A DNA stretch of 64,000 bases from Nepenthes gracilis (GCA_033239525.1 BSYO01000035.1:4872627-4936626), one strand, 5' to 3'; positions 20,100-45,288 are shown, counted from the first letter of the stretch. Translations and numbers: made by a program. The notes: a model not told the origin generated them from the sequence alone.

Positions 20100-23000
20100 T
20101 CAGTACATCCTGCCAGAGCACTCTGAAGAACCACAGTAGCAATTCTTTCTCTTGGTATTTCCATCAGAATCCCGAACCTCATCGATCGTGTAATTGTAAT
20201 GGTAAGTCATCTCCTGCAGAGGAGGAATGTTCTCAGCAGCAAAAAGCATTATGTGAGGGATTCTCTTGTCATCATTATCATATAGGACGTTCTGGGCATA
20301 AAGGTTAGGAGAACAACTATGATTTATAAACCTTCCCACGTTCCCATATTTCGCTGCATCTATTGTAAAACCTTCTTCGACAACTTCACTAGCACTCAAT
20401 GCTGCATCCGGCATGATAGTCGAAAGTCCATCCCATAAAGCACGGTCATTGTAATTCTGGCCAATATCAAACAGGTACTCGTCGCTGCCGGTTCTTTGCT
20501 CGGCTTCCTTATCTTCAAGTAGCTCACCAAGGTATTCGCATATGAAGCTACCAGAAGGGATGGAAGATAGGGATCGGACACCCCAGCCTCTTGATTCAGT
20601 TTTGAAAATTTCAAGCTGAAATTTGATCCCATGCTGGCTAACTCTGTTATGGCAAGAAGGAGGGCACCTGCAACAAGGACCACATTCATAAACAAGGGGT
20701 TTTGCTTCCACAATTGCGCCGTTATAGTTGTAGGGAATTTCCCCTCCGTTCCTAACAGCACATGCACATTTCTCTGAATCAGAACATCCATTTACGCAAT
20801 CACAGCCTCGGGGAGGTATAGAATGGTACCAATCAGGGAAAACCATGCGAGTGACATATGTAAATTTTGGAGGTTTCTCGTTGTCAATGGTATTAACAGC
20901 ACAAATTGGAAATACCTCTTTCCCTTCCGAGATGTCATCGACACACCGACCCTCCCTTGCTTTAAATTTCTTGGATTTCACGTGTTTCCAAGAGAGATCT
21001 GATTGACCCGGGACTCTTCTCAGCTCAAACTTGTAAACCATCTTACCGTGGGGCCCAATGTCTTGCCAGTATTTTTTCACAATATACAGCCCATCATAAG
21101 TGTATGTTGCAACAACCTTACCCCTTCCGTCACCAAACTCTGAGAACTTTGTATCTTTGAATCCCCGAATTACCCTCACAAAATTTCTTTCTTCTATGCT
21201 ATTTTTCAAGGCTAGATTTCCTCTTTCAAGCTTCTGATCTTCAGGCTGCTTATCTCCACCAGTAGCATTTCCCCCTTGTCCAGTGTATATCAATACATCA
21301 GAGCTGTCCACATCATTAGCATAACCACCAGAAGCTACAATACTCGTCGCAATGATCTTTTTACCTACCTTAAGATAATCTATTCCACTTTGCAATGGAC
21401 GGTGAAGTCCGATAATCATAAGTTCTACACGGTAATGAAACTCATCACCTACTTCCACTCCTGGAACAGGTCCCAGTATTTGTTTACCTGTGTTAACGTA
21501 TTTCCCTTTATCCTTGAGAATCTTTCCTGCGAGTAGATCAATCCTCCTGATGGAATTTTCTTTTGACATTGACTTTGCTTCTTCCTCTTGCAAGAGTTTC
21601 CTAACAATAGCCTGGTATAGTCGTAGTGTCTCCCTCACCTTAATCCGAGCACCTTTATCACTTGAACAAGCAGCACCAAACGGAGGAAGGCTTAAGTTAT
21701 GCCATTTTTTTATCAACTGAAGGTCATTTTGCAGCTGACCATCATTATCATAAGCGTCTCCTTCATTCCAAAGAACCATTTGCATTTGACTGGCACCTTC
21801 ATCGGCATCTCCCTCCATCAGAGGTGAGATGCTCTTTATAGGTTTTCCTGTCAATTTTCCTACATCATCTTGCTTTTTACCAAACAATGCTTTTGATTTA
21901 TAATGCCATGCGAAATTACTCCTCTTTGCCCTATTTCGTTTCATACTTGTAGTTGATGGGTTAGACTTAACTGCTGCTCTTCCACGCCTCCACGGGCAGT
22001 TAACTGCAGCCATTAAACCTTTCACAACCACGATTTTATTTTCATCATTTACACCAGCCATGCATTTTTTTTGCGATGGAATTTGGCTGCAAGAAGCGCT
22101 GGTTAACTTTCCCTTGCTTTCTTTCAGGTAAGCCACTCTCTCTGTCTTAACCCTAGCCTCTCGGCCCACAATTCTTTGCCCTTTTGACTATAATCCAATT
22201 TTCCTGATTTACTTTCATCGCAATTATGACTCTTTACTTCGGCCTTTCTCTGCAACTCCTCCATATCAGAGATCCGAATTGGCCTAATTACGGATCTAGA
22301 AGCACCTTTGTGGGACTTGGATTCAGCTTGAGCTTGAAACCAAGATTCTCCATAAACAACTCCTTTCATCTTGGCCTTACGAGGATCCTCATCATAAACA
22401 TGCTCTGTCAAATCTTTTACATCTGTCCTCAAAATGTCTGCATGCTTCTCGGCATCCATTTTATCTCCACATAATAGCTGATCCCCCTTAAAAGAAACTT
22501 TCAAGCTATCATTTTTATTAAAACTGGCCATGCTTGCTCCACACCCAGGTGGGAATTCTCGGATAGCAGAGACTCTCCTTCTAGGTGGATATTTCCGTTT
22601 CCTCCACACAAGATCAGAAGGAATTGGGTAATAAGGCAATGAACATGATCCCATATCATTTCCCTCAACCATCTTTTGTGTCCCAGCATCCTTGACCCTC
22701 TCTTTAAGATCCAATGAATCCAAGCTCTTCATTGTACCTGACGATTCTGCCACCGCTGTTATCAAATCTTTCAATGGATCATGGGTTTCAATCCATAATT
22801 CGGTCATGAGTGATTCTGAATCCTTCTTTTGCGTGTTCTCAGAGGATTTAAAGGTTTCAACCACTGATCCATTAGGTAGGGCAACTAGACCTAAATTATC
22901 AAACTCCTTTCTCAGCTCCTCACCTTCATGCTCCACGTCCATTCCACCATCTTTACCAAACAAACTTGTTGCCTTTGCAGTGGCATCTGAATAGGAAGAC

Positions 23001-23287
23001 TTACCATCTGTCTGGGTCTCAGATACACTTCCTGAGTTCATTTTAACCCCTATATCAAAGAGTTCACCGCACTTGTAACCATTGTTAGGGGCATTATCAA
23101 CGTCAATTACCACGTTATTTGCCCCTGGATTAATCACCTGGGCATTTGGCCCACAACCAGAAGGAAAATCACGGACAGCAGAGACTCTACGTCGCGTGTA
23201 CTTGGGCTTATGGGTCACAAAATAACATTCCCCATTCTCTGACAGCCCTTTTTCAGCAATTACAGATACCATTATTTTCTCCACCAC
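20100..23287 (-). CDS. SUVH5/6-type histone H3K9 methyltransferase, one frame break
   Basis: Nuclear SET-domain enzyme that methylates histone H3 lysine 9 and reads methylated DNA through its SRA domain. Intronless coding region, as usual for the family. The N-terminal part (23,287-22,124, 387 codons) has the motif RRRVSA[VI]R[DE]FPxGCG twice (residues 32-46 and 236-250). The C-terminal part is one frame (open from about 22,187 to 20,100). Counting in that frame from 22,169: SRA/YDG 231-385 (LGPVPGVEVGDEF..ASGGYANDV), pre-SET 453-512 with the CDCxxGC cysteines, SET 516-662 with GWGVR and NHSC (616-619), post-SET CYCGSSECSGR at the C-terminus. The two frames overlap at 22,187-22,124; passing from one to the other needs a net -1 step. 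This may be a one-base deletion, an assembly error or an unrecognised intron. Both sides are otherwise intact. Confidence 0.88.
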
Positions 23288-25074
23288 GACAAAACTAACC
23301 AGAACAGGAAGGGAATCTCAGTAACCAAAAATTATTCCGTCAAATTAGCAAATTCAAGGGAAACCCCCTGAAATTAAAACAAAAAGGATAAACATATTCT
23401 CTAACGAGCGTCCATAGTTGTCAATTTTCATGCAATAGAAGATATTTACGATAAAAATGGCAAAATCTATAACGATTCCTCATACAAACTTTAATTAACA
23501 AAGTGAGAGAAAGCACGCGAATATCAAACGGCTTACAGATATGAAGAAATACCCACCACAGAATGGCACACGATACCTTGATCCAAAGCCTAAAAACAAG
23601 TGCGTTTATGAAATTGTTCGCAGCTTGTTAGGGTGAATGCGAGCGACAGAGAGAGAGCGAGAGAGAGAGAGAGAAAGATTCAACTAATTTGAGAGAAAAT
23701 TATTAAATCAACACCGCCTTAAGTATAAAAACAGAATCAAACCTGAAGAGTGATTAAAGCTAGTAGGCCGGCGAATCAACTGGCTACACTTTTGAGTGGA
23801 ATATCAGAGTACCGAGAGAATCGTTGCAACCAACTTCAAAGTGACAGAAATGAGAAAACGCGGGTGTCTTCGGCATTTTACGTGCCTCGAGGGCGATGAT
23901 ATTTGTGATAAATCGGCAGTAAAAAAGACAAACTTAAACAACCATCGTTTCTTTAACAACATATTTTCCGTTTAGTTGTTAAAATAAATTTTGTTTTATT
24001 TTATTATTTAAAAAAAACATAAATCGATATAAACTTAAATAGTGAAAAAGGCAATATACAATATAAAAATTTTTAGAGAATTTGAATTGTCAATAAGATA
24101 AATTGTTAGATTCTAAATTCCCCAAAAATATAACAAATTCTCGGATTGATAAGATTATAATACCATACAATTTGCATTGTTTATAAATGTCAGATTGATA
24201 AGCAGATAAATTATCAGAAAATCCATCTAACCAGATAAAAATTCATACTGTTAAAAAGTTTTTCTGTTGGACAAGAATATATATCAAATAATCTATCTAA
24301 TAGTCGACCAAACTCAAATAGTCTCACGCAAACCGTTATATGATAGCAATATCAACCAAACACGATGTTCAATAAATTATTTCTGATATAAACTTTTTAT
24401 GAACGTTCCAGTAAATCTACAAATTTAATACAAAAAGAGGCATCTTTTTATATTTTCAGTATTATCTGCTATAATTAAATAATACTTAAATTGAGAATTT
24501 TTTAATATATCTGACCACTTGTTTAGATTTATAATATACATGCAAGTCAGTTAATCAAACAGTCCATCTAAAAAATCTATTGGATCAAATTTGGTTTCAA
24601 TATACACATCTAATTAATAATTATTCAGACAATATCAATCATTTGGCATAAAAAAAAATATATTAATCAAACAAATTACCCATAAAATTAATAACAATAA
24701 CATAATATTTTTTTAATAATGATGATACTTCAAATGTTTTCAATAATTTTAGTTCAATTTGTCAATGTTTTAAAATTACATAATTTTTTTATAAAGTATG
24801 AAAAACATTTGACAATACATAAATATTATCACAAACTCTAAATAGAGATAAAATGATCACACATTGGTCCATTATATTTATCAATATCACTACATTTCTT
24901 AGCACGGTAGTTCTATTTATTGAAGTTATATAATACACCAAAAATAAACTAACATATAATACCCCTAATTATTAAAATACATATATTTTATTTAATTGTG
25001 AATAATTTAGTTCATCATTTAAAACTATAATAAATATGCATTTTTAGTAATTAATAATATCACACAATAATATG
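23288..25074. other. SUVH 5' region and AT-rich spacer
   Basis: 23,288 to about 23,900 is the likely 5' UTR and promoter of the SUVH gene, with a GA microsatellite at 23,647-23,675, a frequent feature of plant 5' UTRs. From about 23,900 the sequence is AT-rich and noncoding on both strands. I see no RNA gene. Confidence 0.5.
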
Positions 25075-26156
25075 TGATGGGTATACTATAATATAGGCCG
25101 GCCCACGGTTAAAGAAGGCCCAAATAGCTTGTTAGACGGTCAACTCAAATAATCTGCATTCAACAGAGCTGGGCGCCTAAATCCTAAAAGCGTTATTTAT
25201 AATGCGACACCAAGAGTGACCAACTCAAATGTGACTGTTAACTCGAGCGTTGACCGAAAGTATTATAATAGCAGGCTCAAAAAGGCGTTAAATCTACTAC
25301 GGACTAGGACCAATTTGACAGGCGAACTTGTGCACAAAAAGCAACAATCCTTTTATGATCACACGCTTTCCTAAAAGCTTATCTTCTTCAAAAAAGGCAG
25401 CAATGAACTCAGCGCCAACGTTGGAGTCAAAACGGTCACAAAGAGATGAGATGATTTGAATATCCGTTACACTGTTCAGTAGGAAAATAATTCATCAAAT
25501 CACGCCTGTCAAGCCCACCAACTCAGAGAAGGCCGCCATTGCCAGTCCAGAAGAATACGCCACCTTGCCCAGAGAATGCGGCTCTGCTGCTGTCCATAAA
25601 AGTTTGAAGTCCTCATTCTGAAAGACACATGCATACAAAGCCAACAACGATCCTCCAAAGATATTCTTACGATCTTAACTTGTCCTCTTGAGAACAAAAA
25701 AGGATATTCCGAAAGATTTCCTACAATCTAACTCACAAACGCTGACAGAGTTTGAATAGAGACTCATCTTTTATTTCTCTCTACACAAGCGTTCATCCTC
25801 CAATCCCACCAAAGGCCTCTAGATTCCAGGAGACCTTTCCAGCTTTCTGAGAAACCCCAAAACTTTCACGGAAAACGCCGCTTCCACACGCCTCACAAAG
25901 AAACAATCACATTTTCAATGCCAATACTCCCGACCATCCTAATCTCTCTCTCTCGCATTTACTTATCAATTTACCTTCCTTAATTCGAAAGCTTTTCGCT
26001 CCTTCCAAAGAATGAGTGTTTGAATAACAACCTCCCAAAAGAAGCACCGATCAATCATCATTCAGGGCATGCCTTCATTGAAACTCAATGAACGGAACCG
26101 ATCGAGGCTTTCATCATAAATTGACTCACGCTTCAAGAAACACTTCCAACGTATCA
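25075..26156 (+). repeat. Probable degenerate solo LTR, gypsy type
   Basis: Begins TGATGGGTATACTATAATAT then GGCCGGCCCACGG, like the starts of the LTRs at 3,589 and (on the minus strand) 49,820-50,852. It is followed by a TTAGACGGTCAAC block shared with the LTR at 44,253. TATA-like CCATAAAAG near 25,596. It ends at one of two CATCA/ATCA sites (26,116 or 26,156); near the first, GATCGAGGCTTTCATCA matches the end of the 49,820 LTR. No target duplication was found. Confidence 0.45.
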
Positions 26157-26630
26157 ATTTATATTGTATAATTTTTCTCCAATGGCTACAAGGTCCTAAG
26201 AATAAATCATATTTATTATTTTATAGGCTCACTAATATAAAAATAAATAAATAAAATATTAAATTATTTATAAATATTTAAATCATATTTAAAATATATT
26301 TTCAAAATACTTGTTAATCACACAAAATTTTATATGGGGTTTTGATTGAATATATTTAACAGCATATTTCAAATATAAATTTAGCCTTTAATTCTATTAC
26401 ATTTTATATAATCTAGATTCCTTAGAATAACAAGCATTTGATAAATTATCTGATGTTTAAAGAAATATCAAATTTTCAATTACCTTATAAATTTAAGATT
26501 TATAATAATTACTGTTTCATTTCAAAGTTAAAAATTTTCATTAAAAAAGTCATGCTTAATAAATCATAAATTTACATATTTATGAAAGCCCAAATTAGCA
26601 TACTTTAATCTAATCCAAAGAATTTGACTC

Positions 26631-26765
26631 ACGTTTGGTTCACCGGAATTATAATTCTATTCCCGACTAATTCCTCCAAAAATTATAATTCCCTTGTTTA
26701 GTTGGTAAATTAGCCAAAAATAAATATTTTCAGAAAATATTTATTTTCACGTATATAGAAATAAC

Positions 26766-26801
<36 letters not shown>

Positions 26802-26976
26802 TCCTACTTATTCATCATACTATTCTACAAACCAAACAATGGAATACTAATTCCCACTTTATTCCATTCTAACAACCAAATATAAAAATAACAATTCCAA
26901 CTCTATTCCTATTATATTTTATTCCCTAAAAATAAGTATTCTATTCTCACCTTATTTCATTCTAACAATCAAACGT
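26631..26976. mobile_element. MITE-like element with ACGTTTGGTT ends
   Basis: About 346 bp with ends ACGTTTGGTT and AATCAAACGT (9 of 10 complementary), an interior of ATTCCxATTCC-type words, and a (TTA)n microsatellite at about 26,766-26,798. A related element lies in opposite orientation at 40,773-41,136. No target duplication was seen. Confidence 0.5.
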
Positions 26977-27394
26977 ACCGTTAGAATTAAATTTAAAATA
27001 TAAATTTGAATTAATATGCTTGATTAGACCAAGCTCCCCAATCAAACCAACCACATTGCTATTCCTAATCCTAAAATAACAAATACCTTACCAATATGCA
27101 ACCTATTTATAACTCTCTTTATAATAAATTTATTTTGATTATTTTTATTTTTAAATTTTACTAGGTCTTATAAATAAACAGTAAATTTATATTTTAATTA
27201 AATGTGACAAATATAATAAGGCAGACGAGGATGAAAAACTTAATCATTTCTTTTATTAAAAGCCAAATCTTAAGACAATCGGAAACAAGCAAATTGGCAT
27301 GCCACCCATCACATGTTTCGGTTATAAAAATTTTATTCTAACAATTTAAAAGATTAAAATTATAACTATACATTAAAATATATTAATTTGTTAT

Positions 27395-27510
27395 AAGTCT
27401 CATATTAGGAACGCAACTCCACAATGACTACCTTATAAATTTGAGAAAATTTTCCTCCCTCATGGTGCACTTTTTAAGGGAGGCTCGAGCCTCAACAACT
27501 TGTGTTCACA
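27395..27510 (+). repeat. USE/TATA-like repeat, copy 1
   Basis: AGTCTCATATTA at 27,396 resembles the plant snRNA upstream element (RTCCCACATCG), and CCTTATAA begins at 27,431. Next come a 'cctccctcatggtgcac' block and a 'gaggctcgagcct' block shared in order with the copies at 27,523 and 27,844. Confidence 0.5.
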
Positions 27511-27522
27511 ATAGTAAATATT

Positions 27523-27645
27523 GCAAGTTTCACATCAAAAAGGCAACTCCATAAAATCTACCTTATAAGTTACAAAAATTCTCCCCCCTCAGGGTGCACC
27601 TTTTAGGAGAGGTTCGGACCTAAACAGATTACACTCACAGCAATA
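27523..27645 (+). repeat. USE/TATA-like repeat, copy 2
   Basis: AGTTTCACATC at 27,526 and CCTTATAAG at 27,561, then 'cccctcagggtgcacctttt' and 'agaggttcggacc'. Same spacing as the other copies (35 bp start to start). Confidence 0.55.
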
Positions 27646-27843
27646 GTACTTTTATTGAGATTAGCCTCAATTTAGAGAGGACTACCTGCAAAAAATTCTG
27701 ATTGAAAAGGACTAACTACGGAGAAGTTAGCCTGCTATCGATACGCCAGGGTAGAGTGAAACATTACAGAGTAAAAGCCGTCAAATAAAATGCCACAGAG
27801 TGCAGCCACCAAGGTCTACGACTGACGAAGGAAGAAGAATATT

Positions 27844-27968
27844 GTGAGTCCTACGTCCAAGAGGCAGCTCCATAGGGGTTGCCTTATAAGTTGAGGTAGA
27901 TTCTCCTTCCTCAGAGTACACCTTTAATTAGAGGTTCGAGTCCCGATGGTTTCTACTCACAACATAAC
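27844..27968 (+). repeat. USE/TATA-like repeat, copy 3
   Basis: AGTCCTACGTCC at 27,847, CCTTATAAG at 27,882, 'tcctcagagtacacctttaa' and 'agaggttcgagtccc'. The last block resembles a Pol III B box (GGTTCGANTCC), but no tRNA fold is evident. Confidence 0.55.
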
Positions 27969-28089
27969 CCATCTTCTAATTCTAACTATCTAAATTATCA
28001 TAATAAAATTATTACGATTAAAAGGCATGGAAAGGCTAATAGCTCCGTTTCTTAAACACAATTGAATGAAAATTACTCATAGGAAACTC

Positions 28090-40371
<12,282 letters not shown>

Positions 40372-40772
40372 GTCCTTTAGGACAGTAGAGTGAGGACTTG
40401 CATTTTTACAGAGAGGGAATTGGACGAGTATCTCAGCAAAGTTGCACTATGAGTGAGAGAGAGGGGAGGAGAGAATGAGGGAGGGAGAGAGACGACATGG
40501 AGGAGCGGGATTCTGAATCGTGTAGGTTTTGAGAAGGAAGAGAGGAGCAATTCGTTCCCGCCATTGTCGGACAAAAATTCAAAAACCTCGGTTTTTTTTT
40601 TTTTTTTCAAATTTCAACGTCGGTCAAATTGGTGGGCCTGCCCAGGTCTCCGGGACGAAATAAATCCGACCCAAATTTAATTCGGGCCAATTTGGACCCG
40701 AGTTTACTCGAGCAATTATTACCCGTTGGATATCGGGGTGGTATATTTTTTTTAAAGAAATACACTTATTGT

Positions 40773-41136
40773 ACGTTTGATTACTTGAATAAAATAATAT
40801 AAAAATAAAATAGTTATTTCAGATAATATAATAGTATAAAAATAGAGTTAAAATTATTATTCTCATATTTAATTGTTACAACAGAATAAGATGAAAATTA
40901 TTATTCTATTATTTAATTTGTAAAATAGTACGATAAATATGATGATAATAGTGATAATAATAATAATTGAATATAATAATAGTAATAATAATATGTGAAA
41001 ATTATTATTCCTATATTTGTAAGAATTATAATTCTCAAAAAATATTTATTCTCTATTAAATTTATAATCAAATAGATAAATATCTATTCATATGAAATAT
41101 AAATTTTATTCTCACATTATTCTCTCCAATCAAATA
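40773..41136. mobile_element. MITE-like element, relative of 26,631 copy
   Basis: Ends ACGTTTGATT and AATCAAATAT. Its reverse complement shares with 26,631-26,976 the end, the 'gagaattataattct' type block, the 'aaataaatattttt' block and an ATT-rich microsatellite, so the two copies are in opposite orientation. Confidence 0.45.
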
Positions 41137-41324
41137 TGCCATCAGTGCATCTTCCCGTTAATTTAATAAAAAAATTTGATCAATAAATTTTAAACTTTTA
41201 AAAATTATCTAAATTATTTTTTTTATATTTTTACCGTTTGATTTAACATTTAATCAATATTAGTGATATAAGATTGTATATAACAAACCTAAAATAATTT
41301 AACCTACAATTAAGCTATGTTGTC

Positions 41325-42290
41325 GTATGATTGATATTTCATGATATATCAATTGATATTTTATAATTTTAATTTTTAGTATTTTACAATTTAAATATGT
41401 AAAATTTAATTAAATATGTTTAAATTTTAGTACATAATTTACACATATATAGTCACAAAAAATAATTTTACGTTAGTAATGTTTGATACTGATATAATCG
41501 TATAATATGATCGCAAACAATATCAATACTGATATTTTAATTTATAATAGTTTAGTTGCTCTAAGATCTCATGTTATTAAATGCGGATTATCTCTAGTAT
41601 TGTATGGATTTGAATATGGAGCATAGCTTACCAATTCCCCAAACCCCTAGCATGTTATATACTGATGTACTACTTACTGAATTTGGTTTTCAATGACCAT
41701 CTTTTATGAAAAATGGTATTGTTATGCGGACCGCTAAACCAATAACTGTGGGGTAAATATTATTATTAACAAGGATAAAATATCGTATCTGTATCAATTA
41801 TGACTATATTAATTATTGTCGTATTAGGTGATATGCATCGATATCGAAGACGTTGGATGTCAAAAAAAATTTGCAAGATAGGACATAATGAATTTAAATA
41901 TAATATTGGCATTTATATAATCAATATATAGCGACATATTACAATTATATTGCAATCATATTGATATTGGAAGATATCAGGCTACATGCTTTGGTATTAA
42001 ATGTACCGAACGCAAACATTTTTCTTGAAAAATAAAACAAAATCAATTTGTTAAAATATTAGTCGATATATTGCAATTGTATCGATATTAACCGTATTAA
42101 CTGATACATAATATCATTGGGCATATCAAACACAATAGATATATCTATTGTATTAGGTGTTTTGGCTGATATTGAACATAAATGTTATTATATTGTTAAT
42201 ATGTTGACATATTATAATTTTTTTTACAATCGTATCAATGTCCATCATGTTAGGAGATATACAGTATTAAATATATCAAACATAATTATT
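41325..42290. repeat. GATATAT-type repeat fragments (cluster)
   Basis: Several degraded pieces with the family words (ctgatatttta, gatgatat..catcgatatcgaag, atatattgcaattgtatcga). Individual boundaries cannot be set by eye. Confidence 0.35.
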
Positions 42291-42359
42291 TTATGTAAAA
42301 TATAACAAAATGAATTGGGAGAATAAAATGATATGTGGTATAAATTTTTAATTTTTTTT

Positions 42360-43020
42360 CCAGATTTTTGGTTTGAATAAAATGACATGTGGGACACCAG
42401 CTTATGAATTTGATCTAGCATGAATAGAGATGTGGGACTTATTTTTGGGCTAAAAGATACTAATAATATTGTTTTTTGAATGGCTGTAGGGGGATACTTT
42501 TTAGCTATTTTTGAGACGTCATTAATAATATGATATCTTATCTATTTATCCATACTAATAAATACATACAATCATATATATGTGCATGTGTGTGACATTT
42601 TTTGGGAAAAAACACAATGATGGCATTAGTTTTTCATGGGGGTTGGGATACTCTTTGACTATCTCAGAATATCTTTAATGATATAGTATCTCATCTATTT
42701 ATTTATACTAATAGATACAAATAAGCACATATATATATATATATATATATGACAATGATAGTATTCATTTGCTAGTGGTGTTACTAGACACCCATTGACT
42801 GTCTCAAAATATTTTTAATAATATGATATCTTACCTATATATACTACCCTATATATATGTGTGTGTGTGTGTGTGGAATTTATTTTTGGGCAAACCGATA
42901 ATGATAATATTGTGTTCTATGAATAGGTTAGGAAATATCCTTTAACTATTAAGGGAATATTTTTGATAATATGATATATTATTTATCTATTAATACCAAT
43001 AAGCAGATAAAAAAATAAAT
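42360..43020 (+). repeat. Tandem repeat, about 140-155 bp unit, four copies
   Basis: The anchor 'atgatatct-atctattta' recurs near 42,531, 42,685, 42,822 and 42,970, each preceded by 'gactat-tcaaaatatttttaa'-like sequence. TA and GT microsatellites sit inside (42,729-42,750; 42,855-42,876). It resembles the array in the last MTA intron (46,300-47,960). Confidence 0.6.
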
Positions 43021-43188
43021 TAATGGATAAATATTATATCAGTCAAAGTGTATTTCATGCATGGATGTAAGAATAGATTAATGAATTATATGATTTTTTT
43101 TTAAGGATATATGAAGTGGAAATGTTGTATTTGGACTTTGTTACATATGTCATCACATAGAACTTTGATTTTATTATTAATTATGTAG

Positions 43189-43510
43189 AGTCCCACATCG
43201 GATAGGGAGTTGAACGAAGTGTGCCTTATAATAAAGGCGTGGATACCTCTCCCTTGTAGACGCGCGGGAGCCCGTATAAGAAAAGGCGTGGATCCCCTGC
43301 CTCTTCCTAATATCCACATGCGAGTTTTACAAGCATGGATGATATAGAGCCGGATCCGTCTCGGTGTGAATAAACCGCAAGGGGGTGGTGTAGTCCACAT
43401 CGTGAGGAAGGTGAGCGTGAGACGACGCGTTTTGGAGGCGGTGGATTCCGCGAAATAAAATAAACCCAAATGACAATATCAAGTTCCCAACCCAAAGGAT
43501 CGCATGCGGA
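43189..43510 (+). repeat. GC-rich repeat with perfect snRNA-type USE and TATA box
   Basis: GTCCCACATCG at 43,190-43,200 is a perfect match to the plant snRNA upstream sequence element. CCTTATAATA begins at 43,224, giving the roughly 33 bp centre spacing seen in Pol II snRNA genes. The downstream 250 bp are much more GC-rich than the surroundings, but do not read as U1, U2, U4, U5 or U6. The same two blocks at the same spacing recur in repeats at 27.4-27.9 kb, so this is probably a repeat family rather than an snRNA gene. Confidence 0.5.
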
Positions 43511-44252
43511 TGGACGAGGACGTTACAAATTAAATCTGCATTCTTATTTTAAAATATTAAAATTGCATTTATAAAATTTAAAGTAAAAAAAAAATCCACC
43601 TTGAGTTTAAAAATTAGGTGTATCATAAGATTTATAATTTAAAAATAGGGTAAAAAAATTTTTTTGCATTATATTTGACATGTTTTAATTTAATGAATTT
43701 GAAAAATGAGATTTTAATTTGTTTTAAATAAATAAATTTATATAAAGAAATTTGTTTTGTTTTTTTTTTTTTCAACAATGAATGAAAAATGAATTCGGAC
43801 ATTGTTACATCAGTTCACTTTTTTAAAGAATACAAAGGAATGTTTTATTGTTACAATTTGCAATTTTTATTTAAAAATAATGTCATTATATTTAAAAAAA
43901 TGAATTGAAATTTGTTCAAAAATCAAAGTAATTCTTAGTGAATTTAAATCAATTTCATTGCAAGCTTTTGTGAAAATAGATTATTTTAAAGAGCTGTTTC
44001 AAAAGTCATGTCAAACTGCTGCTACTACTAATAATAGCTATTTTATATATTATAACATAAATAAATAAATAAATAAATAAATATATACATAACTTTAAAT
44101 AGACTATTAAAATTTAATCATTTAAAAAAATAATCATTAAAATAAATTATTTATTTTTTTAAAAAATAATCAGATCTAGAACATCTAGATGACCAAATAA
44201 TACTTTTGGAGAAGCAATCAACTAGATCAAAGGAAACCCCACATTTTAAAAA
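43511..44252. other. AT-rich spacer
   Basis: Noncoding, with long A/T runs and an (AAAT)n microsatellite at about 44,057-44,082. No feature supported. Confidence 0.5.
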
Positions 44253-45288
44253 TGATAGGTATGCTTATAGTGAGCCGACCTAATATGAAAAATGGCGTAG
44301 ATTCAAGAAGGCTTATATGCTATTGGACGGTCAACGTTAGGCGTTAATCGGATGAAAGGCCAAATTGGAAAACCAACGGGCTCCTCGTGAGATGGTCAAC
44401 ATTTTTGTTGATCGGAAAGACTACAGTAGCTGGTCTATGAGAGCAAACTTCATGTAGACTAAGCCCAATTGGATTCACTCTTCTGTCACGCGACTAGCAA
44501 CGATTCTCTTTCCTAACTTCACGCCTTTCCGAAAGACAACCTCACTGTAATGGATACCAACGATTCAGCGTATGTCCAATGAGAAAAGCGCCAGATTTTC
44601 TCTTCTTGCCCATCGCAAACCGTAACGGTAACATGACGCAGAATGAAGGCAAGTAATCCTGAGAACCGTTACTTTCCAAGAAATGAAGCAATCCCAACAG
44701 ATTGCTGAAATCAGGCATTCTTACTAATGAAGGACACCCAACAGAGTGTAGGGATCACGACTTCCTACCCAATGAAGGTCATTCAACACTTCATCTATAA
44801 AAAGCCAATGGAGTCTCTACTCCAGGGCATGCTTACTTCTATCATACAAACAATTACTATTGTAATCACATACTCATCTTTTAGACTCCAAAGGCGTCAT
44901 TCTCTTCAGAAGTTGTCATAGTGCTCTGACAGTCCATCAATCTTTCACGCTTACAGGATTTAGTCTCATTCTTGTTCCTCGGGAACATAGGGTTGAGAAA
45001 TTGTGTTCATCACGAGCCACTAGAACGCCTCTCACGTCTGAAATCAAACACTCATATCAAACACTCATTATCCATCCTCTTTCTCTACTCTCATTTCAAT
45101 TTTCCTTCTTAAAAGTCGAAGGCAGATTACTAATTTAAACGTCGGAGTATTTTCAAAGGGATAACATCCCATAAACACCTGACTTTTTATTTGCTGTAGT
45201 GATGTGCATGATCCAAACTTAGTAAACGGAGCCAAATTCAGATGATTCAATCAATCGAATCTATTCGAAATTTTGATCCAAAGACACA
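44253..45288 (+). repeat. Solo LTR, gypsy type, degenerate (1,036 bp)
   Basis: Starts TGATAGGTATGC and ends GATCCAAAGACACA, with TAAAAA on both sides. TATA box CTATAAAAAGCC near 44,794. Near its end AAACGTCGGAGTATTTTC..GGGATAAC matches the minus strand of the LTR at 49,820-50,852 (GAGCGTCGGAGTGTTTTTGG..), and the following block GTGATGTGCATGATCCAA also matches. Same length class (1,033 bp). No internal region, so a solo LTR left by LTR-LTR recombination. Confidence 0.65.

Larger units (their letters stand above)
26157..28089. other. Intergenic repeats downstream of CDC7-like gene
   Basis: AT-rich and noncoding. It holds a MITE-like element (26,631-26,976) and three related repeats with snRNA-promoter-like blocks (27,395-27,965), listed separately. 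The 3' UTR of the kinase gene should lie just below 28,090. Confidence 0.5.
40372..42350. other. Spacer between CDC7-like gene and repeats
   Basis: 40,372 to about 40,620 is the likely 5' UTR and promoter of the kinase gene, with GA/CT-rich tracts and a T-run near 40,590-40,607. The rest is AT-rich with a MITE-like element (40,773-41,136) and GATATAT-type repeat fragments. No gene seen. Confidence 0.5.

Noticed and set aside
27844..27968. tRNA gene suggested by a B-box-like GGTTCGAGTCCC
   Set aside because: No cloverleaf or A box at the right place; the stretch is one copy of a repeat family.
43189..43510. U-snRNA gene suggested by a perfect USE and TATA box
   Set aside because: The downstream sequence does not match the starts of U1, U2, U4, U5 or U6, and the promoter-like pair recurs in repeats, so only a repeat is annotated.
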